Below, piece after piece: positions 1 to 7,302 of a stretch of 64,000 nucleotides of DNA. Positions within the stretch are counted from its first letter, which is position 1. Each line of letters begins with the position of its first letter. The stretch is from Dongia_B sp035539075 (GTDB taxonomy: Bacteria; Pseudomonadota; Alphaproteobacteria; Dongiales; Dongiaceae): positions 1 through 64,000 of the forward strand of contig DATLJB010000099.1 of assembly GCA_035539075.1 (NCBI GenBank). Direction: 5' to 3'. Both the position numbers and the translations under genes were made by a program. Below the pieces are notes generated by a model, which had not been told where the DNA came from, did not search any database, and saw only the letters and a program-made list of their open reading frames with translations.

Positions 1-327
1 GTAATCCAGCATATCCAAAGTTGTCGCTTCCGGCGCCGATGGCTTCTCAGGATCATTTGAGGAAATGATCAGGATATTTAAATCATCACGCCAAACAGGA
101 ATTAAAGGATCCACTATTGAGCCATACTGACTTATACCCAGTTCTTCCTTGGTTGACAGATGGTGCTCTGCATATTGGATCATCTCATCAGCAGATGGCA
201 GGATGCCACGCGTGGAGTCATCTGCTGCTGTCTGCTCGGCCGTCGCCATAGTCGCCAACAAGATTCCTACGATACCGCAAACAGTTGTTATTTTTCTCGG
301 CAAACGGAATTCTGCAAAAAGCTTCAT
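1..327 (-). CDS. Secreted protein of unknown function (3' end outside window)
   Basis: The minus strand is open from an ATG at 327-325 to the window edge, giving 109 codons with no stop. The first 30 residues have a basic start (KLFAEFRLPRK), a hydrophobic stretch (TVCGIVGILLATMATA) and a likely cleavage site after ATA, so the product is probably exported. The rest is mildly acidic and I recognise no domain. The gene starts only 12 bp inside the IS66-type end at 340, so its upstream region may have been replaced by the element. Its AT-richer codon use matches the accessory patch rather than the core genes. Function unknown. Confidence 0.6.
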   Translation of the reverse strand, partial: MKLFAEFRLPRKITTVCGIVGILLATMATAEQTAADDSTRGILPSADEMIQYAEHHLSTKEELGISQYGSIVDPLIPVWRDDLNILIISSNDPEKPSAPEATTLDMLDY

Positions 328-349
328 CGCTGGCTCATCGTAAGCGTCC

Positions 350-707
350 TTAGGTCTCTGCTTGCCGATGATAATGCCAGGGCAGCAGCTCGTCGACGCG
401 ATTAATCCTATGCTCGGCAATGCGGCTAAGGACGTTGGTGAGCCAAGCCTGTGGATCGACATTATTGAGCTTCGCCGTCTCGATGAGCGTATAGGCAGCC
501 GCGGCAGCTCGGCCGCCAGCCTCCGATCCGGCGAAAAGCCAATTTTTCCTTCCGACCGCTATGCCCCGCATACCCCGTTCTGCAGGATTGTTGTCGATGC
601 CGAGGCGGCCATCCTCGACCCTGTAGAGTTCGGCAATGCGCTTGAGCGCTTCCTTGGCGATGGCGGAGCCCTGCGCCAGGTGGATATCGAAAAACTTGCG
701 CCGGATC
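350..707 (-). pseudogene. IS66 transposase (tnpC) C-terminal remnant with internal deletion
   Basis: The translated minus strand shows IS66 landmarks in order: a segment like RKFFDIH, the DNNPAERG motif that carries the catalytic glutamate, GRKNWLFAGS, the LIETAKLN helix and the closing RVDELLPW. About 60 residues normally found between the 'KRIAELYRVE' and 'DGRL' segments are missing, and the whole N-terminal part (zinc-binding and catalytic Asp region) is absent, so this cannot be an active transposase. The reading frame closes 10 bp from the IS66-type terminal repeat at 340, as in intact elements. Confidence 0.8.
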
Positions 708-761
708 GCTGAGCATAAAATCAACCGCGTCGACGAGCTGCTGCCCTGGCATTATCATTAG
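698..761 (+). pseudogene. IS66 tnpC extreme C-terminal end, plus strand
   Basis: The plus-strand frame reads RRIAEHKINRVDELLPWHYH followed by a stop at 759-761. This is the last 20 codons of an IS66-family tnpC, opposite in orientation to the remnant at 350-707. It is followed by a degenerate terminal repeat at 775-785. Confidence 0.7.
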
Positions 762-787
762 CAAGTAGAGACCTAGGGACGCCTACG

Positions 788-1102
788 ATGGTTTGGAAAG
801 TGCTCGCTGCTATTTTGGTAGTTGTCTTGGCCGTTGCGTGCTTCAGGATATTTGATCGATCCATGGCATTGGATGACGCTTATAACGGAATATCCGTTCA
901 GCGTCAGGCCTACAGGCTCCTGTTGAACGTTGCTGATTACGCGTCATCATGCGCGCCTCGGTGTTCTCCTGAGACAGCAGACGCGGAAATCCCGAAAAAG
1001 TACGCGCGCTCAAAAGCTGCCAATAGCATTCAGATAGAAGAAATCAAAATAGAGTTTACTGACGGTAGGATTACCAAGATTACGAGGACGGTTGGCGATT
1101 GA
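788..1102 (+). CDS. Small membrane-anchored protein, unknown function
   Basis: A 104-residue protein begins at the ATG at 788, a few bases from the IS66-type end. Residues 4-20 form one hydrophobic segment (VLAAILVVVLAVACF), so it is likely an anchored or exported protein with most of its length outside the cytoplasm. The rest contains two close cysteines (CAPRC, near residue 57) and a C-terminal beta-rich stretch (EEIKIEFTDGRITKITRTVGD). I do not recognise the family. It is the first of four co-directional small genes (788-2,449); one of them could be immunity-related by context only. Confidence 0.5.
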   Translation: MVWKVLAAILVVVLAVACFRIFDRSMALDDAYNGISVQRQAYRLLLNVADYASSCAPRCSPETADAEIPKKYARSKAANSIQIEEIKIEFTDGRITKITRTVGD

Positions 1103-1145
1103 TAGGCAGCCAGGATCGTACGCTTACCATATGAGGCCGCTTTCT

Positions 1146-1466
1146 ATGAACCCGCTTCAAGTGACACAGCTAATTTTGCGGCTGCTTACAGCAGCGTCTG
1201 GTGTTGCCGGGCTCTATTTCTGGTTCTTTTCGATATATCTGTGGACGGAACATGCAACGCATGATTCTTCCGTGCCTATCCCAGAAGCTGGGAGGATCTA
1301 TCTCTTAGAGAGCCATGGATCGACGGTTTATATCACTCAAGTCGAACATGACGCCATCTATCGGAACATTCATCTCTCAATCGGATTCAGCCTTCTAGCT
1401 TGCGCACTCTCGTTGATTAGGGTTGTTGTGAAGCGTCATTGCGCTGCAAGCAAGAGAACGGTCTAG
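1146..1466 (+). CDS. Small two-helix membrane protein, unknown function
   Basis: The frame is open from a TTG at 1092, but the ATG at 1146 (MNPLQVTQ) is the more natural start; it leaves 106 residues. There are two predicted membrane segments, near residues 8-32 (ILRLLTAASGVAGLYFWFF) and 78-98 (IHLSIGFSLLACALSLIRVVV), with an extracytoplasmic loop between and a basic C-terminus (KRHCAASKR). No family recognised. Small two-helix proteins next to polymorphic-toxin debris are often immunity proteins, but here that is only context. It sits 43 bp after its neighbour at 788 and 19 bp before the next gene. Confidence 0.5.
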   Translation: MNPLQVTQLILRLLTAASGVAGLYFWFFSIYLWTEHATHDSSVPIPEAGRIYLLESHGSTVYITQVEHDAIYRNIHLSIGFSLLACALSLIRVVVKRHCAASKRTV

Positions 1467-1485
1467 GAGCGAGCCGCGAAGTAGC

Positions 1486-1881
1486 ATGAAAATGTGTGCA
1501 TATCGAGTAGTTGCCCTGATGGTGGCGTTTGCTCCCGTCGGAGCACTCGCTGGGAGCCCGGTTGGGAGCTATGCAGAGGCACGAAAGGTCTGGGAGCAGT
1601 CCAGGAGCAAGGCCGAGTACCAGGTTTATGCAACTGAGTTCGCCCCGTTCAACAACCACTTCCAGATCGATGAGAAGAGCGGTTGCTACTCAATGGGAAC
1701 GGAACCAGTCAACCTCATGCTGGTCATCACGCACCCTGCTGGCGGCCCCTATGCGGTGGTCGAGCATGTGTTCTCCGATTTGGATACAGACAAAGCGCGG
1801 TGTTTCACGAAGGCGTACAGCGGGGTCCAGACAAAGGTTCCACCTTTTATGCCGTTTGTTGTCCAGATGGACATGCGGTGA
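1486..1881 (+). CDS. Secreted small protein, unknown function
   Basis: A 131-residue protein with a clear signal peptide (MKMCAYRVVALMVAFAPVGALA, probable cut before GSPVG). The mature part has two cysteines (in SGCYSMG and KARCFTK) that could form a disulfide, and the central segment 'PVNLMLVITHPAGGPYAVVEHVFS' is predicted beta-rich. I do not recognise a named family. It follows the membrane protein at 1146 by 19 bp and is probably co-transcribed with it. Confidence 0.5.
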   Translation: MKMCAYRVVALMVAFAPVGALAGSPVGSYAEARKVWEQSRSKAEYQVYATEFAPFNNHFQIDEKSGCYSMGTEPVNLMLVITHPAGGPYAVVEHVFSDLDTDKARCFTKAYSGVQTKVPPFMPFVVQMDMR

Positions 1882-1960
1882 AGGTCACCGGGCACTTGGG
1901 ACCTAGTAGTGAGCCCGGCCATCGGTCTAATCTACCATTTCCTTTTCACGAGCCACTAGC

Positions 1961-2449
1961 ATGCGCTTTAGCACTGACACCGGCAGTCCGGAACCTTTTT
2001 CCGGTAGACTACTGTATCATATCCAGGACTTTGCGTTTGATTGTGAACCCCGCTGCAACGGTTTTACCTCTGTAGTTCTCAATCAAGTGAGCCTTGAGAT
2101 CGATGAGCGCAATAGACTGATTTCGGTCTGGGGATATTGCCCATACCCAAGATGGCACTTGGCCAAATTGGAGCCCCCACGATCACGTGCTGGTGCGATG
2201 ATTGTGGCGTCAGATCGTCCCCAACTGGCGGGCGTTTCGGTGAAGGTCAACGCTGACATGGACTACCCAGTCAGCTACGATCCCGCTACGGGATGGGTAG
2301 TGATCAGCAGTGGCGTAGCGCCCGCAACTTCGTCGAGCCTCAGCCCAGAAATAGTTGTTCAAACCGACGTTAACTCCGAGTTGGTTGCGCTATGGCTGCA
2401 TCCTAGATTTGAAGGTGGCCTACCCGATCCGACAAGTATGTCCAAATGA
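1961..2449 (+). CDS. Conserved-looking hypothetical protein, possible immunity protein
   Basis: A 162-residue soluble protein starting at the ATG at 1961, with no signal or membrane segment. The pattern is beta-rich (FSGRLLYHIQDFAFD, VVLNQVSLEIDERNRLISVWGYCP) and ends GGLPDPTSMSK. I cannot name a domain. The size, acidic composition and position beside toxin-tail and IS66 debris fit an orphan immunity gene, but this is inference. Confidence 0.45.
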   Translation: MRFSTDTGSPEPFSGRLLYHIQDFAFDCEPRCNGFTSVVLNQVSLEIDERNRLISVWGYCPYPRWHLAKLEPPRSRAGAMIVASDRPQLAGVSVKVNADMDYPVSYDPATGWVVISSGVAPATSSSLSPEIVVQTDVNSELVALWLHPRFEGGLPDPTSMSK

Positions 2450-2523
2450 CTGCCTCTTCAAGGACGCTGATTAGCGGGCCGTCAAGGTTGAAGATAGTTC
2501 ACCTCGATGCTCATGGGGATTAG

Positions 2524-2643
2524 GTCACGGACCTGCTGATCGAGAAGCTCAAGCTGCAACTTGCTAATCTCAGACGGCATCGCTTTGGTTCAAAGTCTGA
2601 AGTCCTGAACCATGTGATCGAGCAACTGGAGCGAAAGCGGGGA
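2524..2643 (+). pseudogene. IS66 tnpC N-terminal remnant
   Basis: The plus-strand frame reads DLLIEKLKLQLANLRRHRFG followed by SKSEVLNHVIEQLERKRG. That is the leucine-zipper-like N-terminal segment of IS66-family TnpC ('IxxLKxQLAxLRRxRFGxSSE'). It is cut by a stop at 2521 on the upstream side and by a junction near 2643 on the downstream side. It is the only N-terminal tnpC fragment in the patch; the others are C-terminal. Confidence 0.65.
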
Positions 2644-2755
2644 CGTTCCTGGTGCGCAGATGAGGCCCGCCCCAACAACAGCGCCCGTCGTTCCACCTGT
2701 TGATCCAGAGGTACCAATTATTGAAGAAATCCCGCCAGGAATTATCGTGGAATAG
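2642..2755 (+). pseudogene. Probable toxin C-terminal tail, truncated (tail 1)
   Basis: From the IS66 junction the plus strand reads a proline-rich tail, PTTAPVVPPVDPEVPIIEEI, ending PPGIIVE and a stop at 2753-2755. Nothing upstream in frame supports a gene start, so it is the end of a longer protein cut off by the IS66 fragment. The next gene begins 6 bp later. A short orphan 3' end immediately ahead of an immunity-like gene is the usual outline of a displaced polymorphic-toxin cassette. The toxin activity cannot be told from this tail. Confidence 0.4.
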
Positions 2756-2761
2756 AAAAGA

Positions 2762-3100
2762 ATGGGATCTGATATTAAATGGGAAGCAGTGTTGCCGGCC
2801 GAGCTAATGAAGGTGGCTTATCGGGCTGGAGCTGAGTTCGCTTGGAGAAAAAAAGAGGCCATCGAGGTTTTGGGTTATCTTTTAAGCGGCGGGTACGTGG
2901 TTCTCGGCGTCGACGTTTGGTTGGCTACACGGCCCGGCCCAACTATACCAACTCCGTTCGTATATGATTGGTCTATAGATAATCAACAAGAGGTGTCCGC
3001 CATCGATTTTGTTAGAAATTTTCAATGGGATCCCGCTGATAGAAGCCACGGCGGCCTGGAACCATCTTTTAACATAACGGCAATGCGAGCGGACAGTTAA
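2762..3100 (+). CDS. Imm40-like immunity protein candidate
   Basis: The 112-residue product resembles immunity protein family 40: an N-terminal helix with aromatic residues (EFAWRKKEAIEVLGYL), then a Gly-rich turn and beta strand (GGYVVLGVDVWL), then a Pro/Tyr/Trp segment (TPFVYDWSID). I matched this by remembered pattern only. It has no signal or membrane segment and would act in the cytoplasm by binding a cognate toxin. It begins 6 bp after toxin tail 1, which supports the pairing. The cognate toxin domain itself is gone. Confidence 0.55.
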   Translation: MGSDIKWEAVLPAELMKVAYRAGAEFAWRKKEAIEVLGYLLSGGYVVLGVDVWLATRPGPTIPTPFVYDWSIDNQQEVSAIDFVRNFQWDPADRSHGGLEPSFNITAMRADS

Positions 3101-3117
3101 CGCTAGTATGTGGGGAA

Positions 3118-3310
3118 TACCCCGTTCTGCAGGATTGTTGTCGATGCTCAGGCGGCCGTCATCGAGAAAGGGGCGCAATCGCTGTAGCCTCGCGAGACCA
3201 TAGCGAATGGCGTCGGCCAGCGCTGACTTGCCGGAGATCCGGGTGAGTTGGGTCTGGAGCCAGTAATCCAAGCTATCAAGCTGCGGCGCCGCGTACTCCT
3301 GGCGGATACG
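3118..3310 (-). pseudogene. IS66 tnpC central remnant
   Basis: The minus strand reads a typical segment before the catalytic glutamate: WLQTQLTRISGKSALADAIR, then LRPFLDDGRLSIDNNPAERG, after which similarity stops abruptly near 3118. The last 25 bp are the same as in the remnant at about 577-604, which places the break at the same conserved site in both copies. No start or stop of the original gene is present. Confidence 0.75.
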
Positions 3311-3366
3311 CTGTCCTTGCATCCGCAGCTCAATCTCGGCAAGGGGCGGCGGCGCGACCGAGACAT

Positions 3367-3890
3367 CGAGCGGTAGGATTCGCGCTCATAGAAACGCCGG
3401 CCGCATCGATAGACGCGGCCGGCGAAGCGCTTGCGAATTTACCTTAGGCGGCTGCTTTTTGGCCGCGCTGATTCCTGTATCGGTTCCAGTCGACAGCGAC
3501 TTGCGCATTCCAGCGCGGCGATGATCACGCGCGGCTGTTTCGCGGCAAACTCGGTCATCAGCTGGTAGAGAATGACTTGATCCTCCATGCTGTACTTGAC
3601 GCGAACTTGCTTCACCGGCTCTTTATCGAGCACCGCACTGAGACCGCCCAACGCCACCAGATGACGCAAGCCGACGCCGAGCAGCGGCGTAAAGTCGATC
3701 AGGCGTTCGGGGATTCGGCAGCGCAGCTCCGGTATCAGATGTCATCCATCGTCAGCCGCTCATCACCCGTGAGGCTGTGGCGCAAAGCAAGCGCCTTGAA
3801 AATCTTTGGCCCGATCTTCTCCGGCGCTCCTTTGTACTTATCCAGCACCATCACGACGGTCTCGGTGCATCCACCGGTGCGACGATCTGC
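3367..3890. other. No confident gene; mixed debris with a hairpin
   Basis: Frames are open on both strands here but none looks like a protein with a start site. A strong inverted repeat (CGCCGGCCGC at 3395-3404 with its complement at 3415-3424) is the only clear structure. Minus-strand pieces such as KYSMEDQVILYQLMTEFAAK look protein-like and may be fragments of a lost gene. Confidence 0.4.
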
Positions 3891-3895
3891 GATCT

Positions 3896-4090
3896 TGGTG
3901 GGGTGTAAATACGAGCGTCGATATAGGCGCTGGCGCCGATGTCGGCGGAGAGGTCTATACAGGGTATGGCGCAGACGGAACGACACCCGTTCTCGGAGGG
4001 AGCGTTACCTTAGGAGCTGGAGCTGGAACTGGAGCCGGTGCCTACACGGGAGTGACAAACACCAAGGTCGTAAATCTTGGAAGCTGCTAG
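3896..4090 (+). pseudogene. Probable toxin C-terminal tail, Gly-rich (tail 2)
   Basis: The plus-strand frame reads a Gly/Ala beta-strand-like repeat, SVDIGAGADVGGEVYTGYGA, then VTLGAGAGTGAGAYTGVTNT and a stop after NLGSC. Alternating small-residue strands of this sort are found at the C-termini of some Rhs and hemagglutinin-type toxins. The upstream half of the frame changes character at about 3896, so the protein is truncated. A small membrane protein gene follows 33 bp later, as expected for a toxin/immunity pair. Toxin class is not assignable. Confidence 0.45.
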
Positions 4091-4123
4091 AAATGAGTTA
4101 GAATACCTTGCCAGCCGAGGTAA

Positions 4124-4411
4124 ATGATGACGACGGAACGAATAAAATTATTGGAGAAGATTTTAATAACACTCGGCATCACTCTGTTTTGCTTGAGCTT
4201 GCTCTATGCTTCCTACTTAGACGGCTCACGTCCGAGGAGCAGAAATGATGCCTTGGGCTTCGTCGTAAAAGAAAAGCTCTACACAGGCGTTCGCTATGTA
4301 ACCAAATCTGAATCGACGATCATGTCGCTAATTCTCCCCGCTGGCCTCGGCCTTGCAACAATTGGAGCAGCAATTCGGCGGCGGCGTAGGAACTCGGAAA
4401 AGCCCGAATGA
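4124..4411 (+). CDS. Small membrane protein, possible immunity partner of tail 2
   Basis: A 95-residue protein with two membrane segments, near residues 11-31 (ILITLGITLFCLSLLYASYL) and 67-84 (IMSLILPAGLGLATIGAAI), and a strongly basic C-terminus (RRRRRNSEKPE). It starts at the ATG at 4124, 33 bp after the Gly-rich tail. Small two-helix proteins serve as immunity partners for membrane-acting toxins; that role is inferred only from position. Low GC relative to the core genes supports foreign origin. Confidence 0.5.
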   Translation: MMTTERIKLLEKILITLGITLFCLSLLYASYLDGSRPRSRNDALGFVVKEKLYTGVRYVTKSESTIMSLILPAGLGLATIGAAIRRRRRNSEKPE

Positions 4412-4565
4412 CTATTTCGTTCCGGGCGCGGTAGCGCGCCGCTTCTGCCCTGAGCTTGCCCCCAATGCTGGACCACCGGAGGCCAGAGCTAATGATATGA
4501 GTGAGCTTCAAGAGCGTCATGCCCTAACACTTACGCGGATCACCCCATGGGCGCAGGCCACCGGC

Positions 4566-4937
4566 TTAAATCCGCTTGTCATTTACAGACGCGATTGCGA
4601 CAGAGTTACAGTAGAAATGCAGCCGTCCGCTTTCATAATCTTTGACCTCCCAGTTTTTCCGCTCCCACTGCCGTGAAGAGATATCTATTACCTCAAGTCC
4701 TGTGATTTGCAAAAAACCGAAACTAAACTGATTGATGGAGAGTGAATAGATTTCCTTACACAGGATTGTAAGGGCGCGATTTCCTGATGCCGTCAAGCGC
4801 AACGTGAGATCGAAGATTGGCTCATCTCCATTACAAATCAACAGATCGAACTGCTTCACTATATTGAACTCATGTAATGAGAAATCTCCGAGCGTCTCTT
4901 TCGCGGCAGCAATCGTCTCGTCAAAAGTCTTCGTCAT
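4566..4937 (-). CDS. Soluble hypothetical protein, probable immunity partner of tail 3
   Basis: The frame opens at 4970, but an AAGGA ribosome site lies 7 bases ahead of the ATG at 4937, so 4937 is chosen. The 123-residue product begins MTKTFDETIAAAKETLGDF and is mixed alpha/beta with no membrane segment; the end is rich in aromatic and charged residues (SRQWERKNWEVKDYESGRLHFY). I do not recognise a named family. It lies 41 bp downstream of toxin tail 3 on the same strand, which makes an immunity role plausible. Confidence 0.5.
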   Translation of the reverse strand: MTKTFDETIAAAKETLGDFSLHEFNIVKQFDLLICNGDEPIFDLTLRLTASGNRALTILCKEIYSLSINQFSFGFLQITGLEVIDISSRQWERKNWEVKDYESGRLHFYCNSVAIASVNDKRI

Positions 4938-4978
4938 TGGATAGGTCCTTACGCGCTCTAGAGCAGACATTAGCTCAA

Positions 4979-5150
4979 TCAGTACTGACCATCAAAGGGT
5001 CCATTTTCTTTGCCGTTTTCTCCATCGTAACCCGGTCGCCACTCTGTGGTATGATGATGCGGATCGGCGTGATCATCAGGGTAGCCATGGTTGGTTTCAT
5101 CGTAACCACCCGGTCTGAGCCGCCTGTCGGAACTGGAGTGTGTGTGCGAA
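4979..5150 (-). pseudogene. Probable toxin C-terminal tail, His/Asp-rich (tail 3)
   Basis: The minus-strand frame ends GYPDDHADPHHHTTEWRPGY followed by DGENGKENGPFDGQY and a stop at 4979. His/Asp-rich, Tyr/Trp-containing tails of this type occur at the ends of polymorphic toxins. The frame runs upstream into an IS66 remnant lying on the opposite strand (from about 5145), so the toxin is cut at that junction. The immunity-like gene starts 41 bp after the stop. Confidence 0.45.
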
Positions 5151-5263
5151 GATGGCTCGCCGATGTCCTTCATCGGATTAACGATCATTCCGCATCCCGG
5201 CTTGACGAACTCCTACTTTGGAGTTGGCGAAGGGCCATTCCCGATACCATGGAGGCTGCGTGA
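5145..5263 (+). pseudogene. IS66 tnpC C-terminal remnant
   Basis: The plus strand reads RRWLADVLHRINDHSASRLD followed by ELLLWSWRRAIPDTMEAA and a stop at 5261-5263. This is the conserved C-terminus of an IS66 transposase (WLADVLxRIxxHxxxRxDELLPW). About 38 codons remain. Its left edge joins toxin tail 3 head to head; its right edge leads directly into the next gene. Confidence 0.65.
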
Positions 5264-5267
5264 TCCA

Positions 5268-5573
5268 GTGGCACACGGGCGGAATAAGTATCAATCCAGA
5301 GAAAATCGAACCCGAGTCAGAGAACTATTCCTGCGAGAATGGGATCCGATTGGAATCAACCATATCTGCCCTCCTGATGAATATGATGCCTACGCTAACA
5401 GGGCGTACGCCATGCTGATGGACGAAAGAGCAACCGCTGAAGAGATCGCCGCTTATCTTTTAAGAGTGGCCACTGGACATATGGGGCTCACCCGCACCGC
5501 CGAACTGATTCAGCGCAGTGAGTTAGTAGCCACCGCTCTGGTCAACCTTCGACCGGAGTTCGAAACTCACTGA
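5268..5573 (+). CDS. DUF1871-like hypothetical protein
   Basis: The product contains the pattern LREWDPIGINHICPPDEYDAY, then a helical segment (ATAEEIAAYLLRVATGHMGL). The 'EWDPIGV ... DEYD.Y ... IA.YL' outline is that of DUF1871-like small proteins often found in toxin/immunity loci. In-frame GTG at 5268 follows GGAGG by 12 bases and is the best start; the frame upstream belongs to the IS66 remnant. About 101 residues, cytoplasmic. Function of the family is not established; an immunity role is inference from context. Confidence 0.5.
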   Translation: MAHGRNKYQSRENRTRVRELFLREWDPIGINHICPPDEYDAYANRAYAMLMDERATAEEIAAYLLRVATGHMGLTRTAELIQRSELVATALVNLRPEFETH

Positions 5574-5799
5574 CCGTAGTCCGGGCCGTAGGCTTACAGA
5601 CGGAATCGGTAATACACGCAAGACATTTCTCGAAATACAAGCAAAGTTAAGTCAAGAGTTTTCCACTTGATACGAGCCCCTCAGCTTGCCGTGCGGCGGG
5701 GGCGTTAGCGGCCGGGGCCGGACGGCTACAGAACAAGACCGCTTGGAGAAAGCAAGGTAAGCGCTGTTTCGGGACCCGCTTCAGGGGCATTCATGATGG

Positions 5800-6609
5800 T
5801 CAATTCTCACGCATGTTAGGGGTGTCGCCGCCGGAGTCCATGCGCATATCCGGCGCTACACGAACACATTCGAGCACGTCGCTGCCAATCAAACGATCGA
5901 TCAAGCTCTCCGACCCACCGATCAGGGTGAAGGATGAATCGTAGTCACTGCTGACCAACCAGGCATGGTCGGGCGGAAACCAATAGGTTGGTGTCGAATT
6001 GACCTGGTCAGTCATTGCCGAGAATGCCGCGATGTTCAGAAGTGAGCCGCGATAAAGCAACGATCCCTCCCAGTTCGTGGTGGCGAGGGTCCCAAAATAG
6101 AAAAAGCATTCGGCACTGTTGTCCTCTGTCGCAAGAATATCTGCGAGCGCGTCACGTGTGCGATCTTCGAGGTGACCTTCTCTCGGCCCAACGAGGTAGC
6201 GCGGCCAACTGCCGCCGGGAAATCGTCGGCTGAATGACGACACGTTGAGTGTGGGCGTGTAGTGCAATCCATATCGCTCCGCGAGTTCCCGCCAGGAGAT
6301 GGGGTGCAATGGTGCCGACGTTTCAGGACCGCCGTAGACTAGGGTACTATGCTTGGCGACAATCTCGAGCATAGGCGACAAATCGCCGGGCTCCGCCGAT
6401 TCCAACCGATCCCAACTGATCTGCCGGTCAAATACAGAGAGGTCCTCGTAAATCGGGTGAAACAGCTTCGCATAGGCCGAAAATATTGGCGGAACGAAGC
6501 GAGATACGGGCGAACCCTTCCATGTTCCATCCGCTACCCAGGGATTTGCCGGAGACAGCCCCTTTTCGATCCAGTCCGCCTCATCAAGCGATGACAAAAG
6601 CTGCATCAT
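5800..6609 (-). CDS. Conserved hypothetical protein, possible large immunity protein
   Basis: The 269-residue product is soluble and aromatic-rich. Recognisable stretches are FVPPIFSAYAKLFHPIYEDL near the N-terminus, RRFPGGSWPRYLVGPREGHL in the middle and a C-terminal YWFPPDHAWLVSSDYDSSFT with IGGSESLIDRL. I have seen this layout ('PxDHAWLVxSDYD ... ligGSxxLI') in uncharacterised proteins of many bacteria but cannot name the family. A TTG at 6639 opens the frame, but the ATG at 6609 has a GGGGGA ribosome site 7 bases ahead. It lies just downstream of an IS66 remnant on the same strand. Confidence 0.55.
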   Translation of the reverse strand: MMQLLSSLDEADWIEKGLSPANPWVADGTWKGSPVSRFVPPIFSAYAKLFHPIYEDLSVFDRQISWDRLESAEPGDLSPMLEIVAKHSTLVYGGPETSAPLHPISWRELAERYGLHYTPTLNVSSFSRRFPGGSWPRYLVGPREGHLEDRTRDALADILATEDNSAECFFYFGTLATTNWEGSLLYRGSLLNIAAFSAMTDQVNSTPTYWFPPDHAWLVSSDYDSSFTLIGGSESLIDRLIGSDVLECVRVAPDMRMDSGGDTPNMREN

Positions 6610-6660
6610 CTCATGTTCCCCCAAGGATATGCGGCCCAAATGAAAGCAGCGCCATCAAGC

Positions 6661-6983
6661 GACGGATTTTAATCTGAAGGTTTGAGCATAGGCCCATGGC
6701 AAAAGATTGTCGATTTGGCTGTTGGAGTGCCTATTGACAATCTTGGTGATGACATCGGTCAGGTGTGGGGCTCGACGCCATTGAGCTTGCAGGTCTCGAT
6801 CAGCGTAAGCGATGATGGCCCAGTGCTCGCCGCCGCCGTCGGAGCCCGCGAAGAGTGCATTCTGCGGGTGAGGGCGATGGGCCGTACGGTTACACCGCAC
6901 CTGATCACACGCCCAAACGAGCCCAAAAACTGCTTGCATCCTGTGGGGCGTCCACACACGTCCGGCCGCGGACGGACGCTTAC
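6661..6983 (-). mobile_element. IS66 deletion remnant: one terminal repeat plus tnpC 3' part
   Basis: At 6970-6983 the minus strand begins GTAAGCGTCCGTCC, an IS66-type end. Inward the sequence turns, after a deletion, into a frameshifted tnpC C-terminal part: ALFAGSDGGGEHWAIIA, LIETCKLNGVEPHT in another frame, then TDVITKIVNRHSNSQIDNLL and PWAYAQTFRLKSVA with a stop at 6661. At least two frameshifts separate the pieces. No right-end repeat is visible past 6661, so the element is truncated on that side. Confidence 0.65.
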
Positions 6984-6985
6984 GA

Positions 6986-7270
6986 CTAGACGCCGCCGCT
7001 TCCATAAAAAAAGAATGCCAAAAATGCTACGAACTGAATGAAGAAGGAGGCCGCCAAAACTAGCCAGTGCAATTTACGGGCAAAAACAATAAGAAGCATG
7101 TTTGAAGTAAGGAACACGCAGGGAAACAGGATGTAGAAATAGAACTGTTCTGACCTGGGATAGTCCGACACTTGTTGAGCAATAACACCCGAATAAAGCT
7201 TAGAACCAATAAATAAGGCCAGTGTCCAAATAATCAACCAAACGCCGGACACAATTCTCGCTTTCGTCAT
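6986..7270 (-). CDS. Small membrane protein, possible immunity partner of tail 4
   Basis: A 94-residue protein with three hydrophobic segments (VSGVWLIIWTLALFIGSKLY, FYFYILFPCVFLTSNMLLIV, LVLAASFFIQFVAFLAFFFY). The stop at 6986 abuts the IS66-type end at 6983, so the insertion may have replaced the last codons. It begins 32 bp after toxin tail 4 on the same strand. Small hydrophobic partners of this kind are known for membrane-targeting toxins; the role here is inference. Confidence 0.5.
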   Translation of the reverse strand: MTKARIVSGVWLIIWTLALFIGSKLYSGVIAQQVSDYPRSEQFYFYILFPCVFLTSNMLLIVFARKLHWLVLAASFFIQFVAFLAFFFYGSGGV

Positions 7271-7302
7271 TGGACCGTCTCCGATTTTAGCGGGTCAAAG
7301 CG

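Larger units (their letters stand above)
340..787. mobile_element. Two IS66 right ends joined tail to tail in inverted orientation
   Basis: The outer edges are GTAAGCGTCCT at 340-350 and its degenerate inverse at 775-785. Moving inward, both arms carry a tnpC C-terminal end: one on the minus strand stopping at 350, one on the plus strand stopping at 761. A 33-bp stretch in the two tnpC ends (about 365-397 and 721-755) is identical in inverted orientation, then the arms drift as two related but distinct copies would. So the block is two IS66-family right ends facing outward with everything else lost. No intact transposase remains. Confidence 0.7.

Noticed and set aside
3577..4101. Plus-strand frame of 174 codons across toxin tail 2
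   Set aside because: Arg/Trp-rich, implausible composition; the overlapping frame ending at 4,090 has a sensible Gly-rich tail.
4525..4540. CACTTAC motif resembling an IS66 end
   Set aside because: The match is short and no transposase sequence adjoins it that I can recognise.
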